DNA from: Burkholderiales bacterium | GTDB taxonomy: Bacteria; Pseudomonadota; Gammaproteobacteria; Burkholderiales; Eutrophovitaceae | DNA length: 59,752 nt | Assembly (NCBI GenBank): GCA_035560005.1 | Contig: DATMAN010000077.1 | Coordinates: forward strand, 1 to 59,752 | Direction: 5' to 3' | Part shown: positions 58,511-59,752 of the stretch, in pieces | Layout: every line of letters starts with the position of its first letter | Position numbering within the stretch: the first letter of the stretch is position 1 | Made by a program: the position numbers and the translations under genes | The notes under the pieces: model-generated | What the model saw: only the letters and a program-made list of their open reading frames with translations | Databases searched by the model: none | Told to the model about the DNA's origin: nothing

Positions 58511-58743
58511 AAGCGCTCATCGCAGAGGACGCAAGATCCAAGCGCTCACCGCGGAGGACGCAGGATCGAAGCGCTCACCGCGGAGGACGCAGAGGACGCG
58601 GTGGAAAAGCAAAAGCAGAATGAACCCGAGAATGAAAAACTCACGACGATGTTTCCTGGCGGTGGGTCGGCCTTTTACTCCCGCTGAGTATTTTCGTTGC
58701 CTGGTTTACTCCGCGTCCTCTGCGTCCTCCGCGGTGAGAGCTT
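58511..58743. repeat. Palindromic repeat with a triplicated 29-bp left arm (trpG-trpD)
   Basis: Three tandem 29-bp units begin at 58511, 58540 and 58569. The last two share AAGCGCTCACCGCGGAGGAC; the first has two changes. The single right arm (GTCCTCCGCGGTGAGAGCTT, ending 58743) is inverted to them. The element starts five bases after trpG and ends 20 bases before trpD. Confidence 0.88.
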
Positions 58744-58763
58744 GTTTTTGGTGAGAGGAAAAT

Positions 58764-59752
58764 ATGACACCCCAGGAAGCGCTAGTGCGGGTGATCGAGC
58801 ACCGCGAGATCTTTCACGACGAGATGCTGAGCCTCATGCGCCAGATCATGAGCGGAGAGACTTCGCCCACGCTGATCGCTGCCATTCTGATCGGCCTGCG
58901 CGTCAAGAAGGAGACGATCGGCGAGATCGCCGCCGCGGCGCAGGTGATGCGGGAGTTCTCGACCAGGGTGTCGGTCGCGGATCACGCGCACCTGCTCGAT
59001 ACCTGCGGGACGGGCGGCGACAGCGCCCACACCTTCAACATCTCCACCGCGGCGGCGTTCGTGGCGGCGGCGGCCGGTGCCAAGGTCGCCAAGCACGGCA
59101 ACCGCTCGGTTTCGAGCAAGTCGGGCAGCGCCGACGTGCTGGAGGCGCTCGGCGCGAACATCAACCTGACGGCGGATCAGGTTGCGCAGTGCATCGACCA
59201 GATCGGCGTAGGCTTCATGTTCGCCCCCAATCATCACAGCGCGATGAAGCACGCCGCGCCGGTGCGCCGCGAGCTGGGCGTGCGCACCCTCTTCAACATC
59301 CTCGGCCCGCTCACCAATCCCGCTGGCGCGAAGAACCAGGTCATGGGCGTGTTCCACCCCGATCTGGTCGGCATCCAGGCGCGGGTGCTGCAGCGGCTGG
59401 GCAGCCGCCATGTGATGGTCGTCTACGGAATGGAGGGGCTGGACGAGATCTCGGTGTCCGGCGACACGATGGTCGGAGAGCTCAGGCACGGCGAGGTGCG
59501 CGAGTACACGATCCACCCGAGGCAGTTCGGCCTGCCGGTGGCCGCGCTCGCCGAGATCCAGGTGAGGGACGCGGCCGGCTCGATGGAAAGGCTGCTCGCG
59601 GCGCTGTCCGGCGAGCCCGGCGCGGCGCTCGACGTCGTCGCCTTGAACGCCGGTGCGGCGATCTACACCGCCGGGCTGGCCGAGAGCCACGAACAGGGGG
59701 TCGCGAAAGCGTTTCAGGTCATCGCCTCCGGCGCCGCCCGCGCCAAGCTCGA
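58764..59752 (+). CDS. trpD: Anthranilate phosphoribosyltransferase (partial)
   Basis: Adds phosphoribose to anthranilate. The window ends inside it after 329 codons, so only the last few residues are missing from the roughly 340 expected. The PRPP-binding block has [17 protein letters not shown] near 79-95 and [21 protein letters not shown] near 110-130. GAGGAAAAT precedes the ATG at 58764. trpC probably follows outside the window. Confidence 0.96.
   Translation, partial: MTPQEALVRVIEHREIFHDEMLSLMRQIMSGETSPTLIAAILIGLRVKKETIGEIAAAAQVMREFSTRVSVADHAHLLDTCGTGGDSAHTFNISTAAAFVAAAAGAKVAKHGNRSVSSKSGSADVLEALGANINLTADQVAQCIDQIGVGFMFAPNHHSAMKHAAPVRRELGVRTLFNILGPLTNPAGAKNQVMGVFHPDLVGIQARVLQRLGSRHVMVVYGMEGLDEISVSGDTMVGELRHGEVREYTIHPRQFGLPVAALAEIQVRDAAGSMERLLAALSGEPGAALDVVALNAGAAIYTAGLAESHEQGVAKAFQVIASGAARAKL

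Noticed and set aside
58511..58597. CRISPR-like array in the trpG-trpD gap
   Set aside because: The three 29-bp units are directly abutting with no spacers between them, and no cas gene is near.

Overview
The window is a GC-rich chromosomal segment of a betaproteobacterium. The evidence is gene order: a TorF-type porin with glnK and amtB; gshA (proteobacterial type), gshB, a PTS EIIA, ptsH and ptsI; miaB, phoH, ybeY, corC and lnt; glyQ, glyS, gmhB and plsC; lptM and lysA; and rpe, gph, trpE, trpG and trpD. I cannot fix the order or genus. Almost everything is housekeeping. I see no prophage, insertion sequence, CRISPR array, defence locus or biosynthetic cluster. The window cuts a glycine-betaine-type binding protein at its left end and trpD at its right end.

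Layout. 1-14042 (minus strand): a partial substrate-binding protein; holA-proA-lpdA-nudC-gst; gshA-gshB-EIIA-ptsH-ptsI; torF-glnK-amtB. 14277-30653 (plus): ubiK, comM, a ferritin-like/VIT1 membrane protein, metH, a secreted HExxH peptidase-like protein, a DUF2214 membrane protein, an amidase, two secreted proteins of unknown role, mgtE, msrP-msrQ and alanine dehydrogenase. 30775-49604 (minus): an EamA transporter, a DUF1178 protein, an RND pump with its adaptor, lysA-lptM, plsC-gmhB-glyS-glyQ, a double rhodanese, lnt-corC-ybeY-phoH-miaB, a small hypothetical protein and a CAU-anticodon tRNA. 49711-59752 is mixed: a UbiH-family hydroxylase, dsbC and a TonB-like protein (plus); mltA (minus); a tiny membrane ORF; apaG (minus); then rpe, gph, a trp leader peptide, trpE, trpG and trpD (plus).

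The unusual content lies between the genes. (1) Upstream of metH there is a sigma70-type promoter, a very good SAM-II riboswitch aptamer and an intrinsic terminator that ends only six bases before the start codon. An alternative pairing could act as antiterminator. (2) Between gph and trpE there is a 29-codon leader ORF with three closely spaced Trp codons. It overlaps the gph stop, and a 13-bp long-range inverted repeat pairs its start codon with the trpE ribosome-binding site. (3) torF-glnK-amtB has a near-consensus -24/-12 sigma54 promoter with an NtrC-like dyad about 110 bp upstream. (4) A family of imperfect palindromic repeats with the core CACCGCGGAGGACGCAG occupies at least nine intergenic gaps. 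It splits the trp genes, and at gph it appears to supply the ribosome-binding site.

No intergenic stretch without a gene exceeds 300 bases. The longest are 58507-58763, 42343-42578, 14043-14276, 16207-16428, 53870-54085, 57732-57942 and 17464-17671. All of these hold the repeats or regulatory sites listed below.
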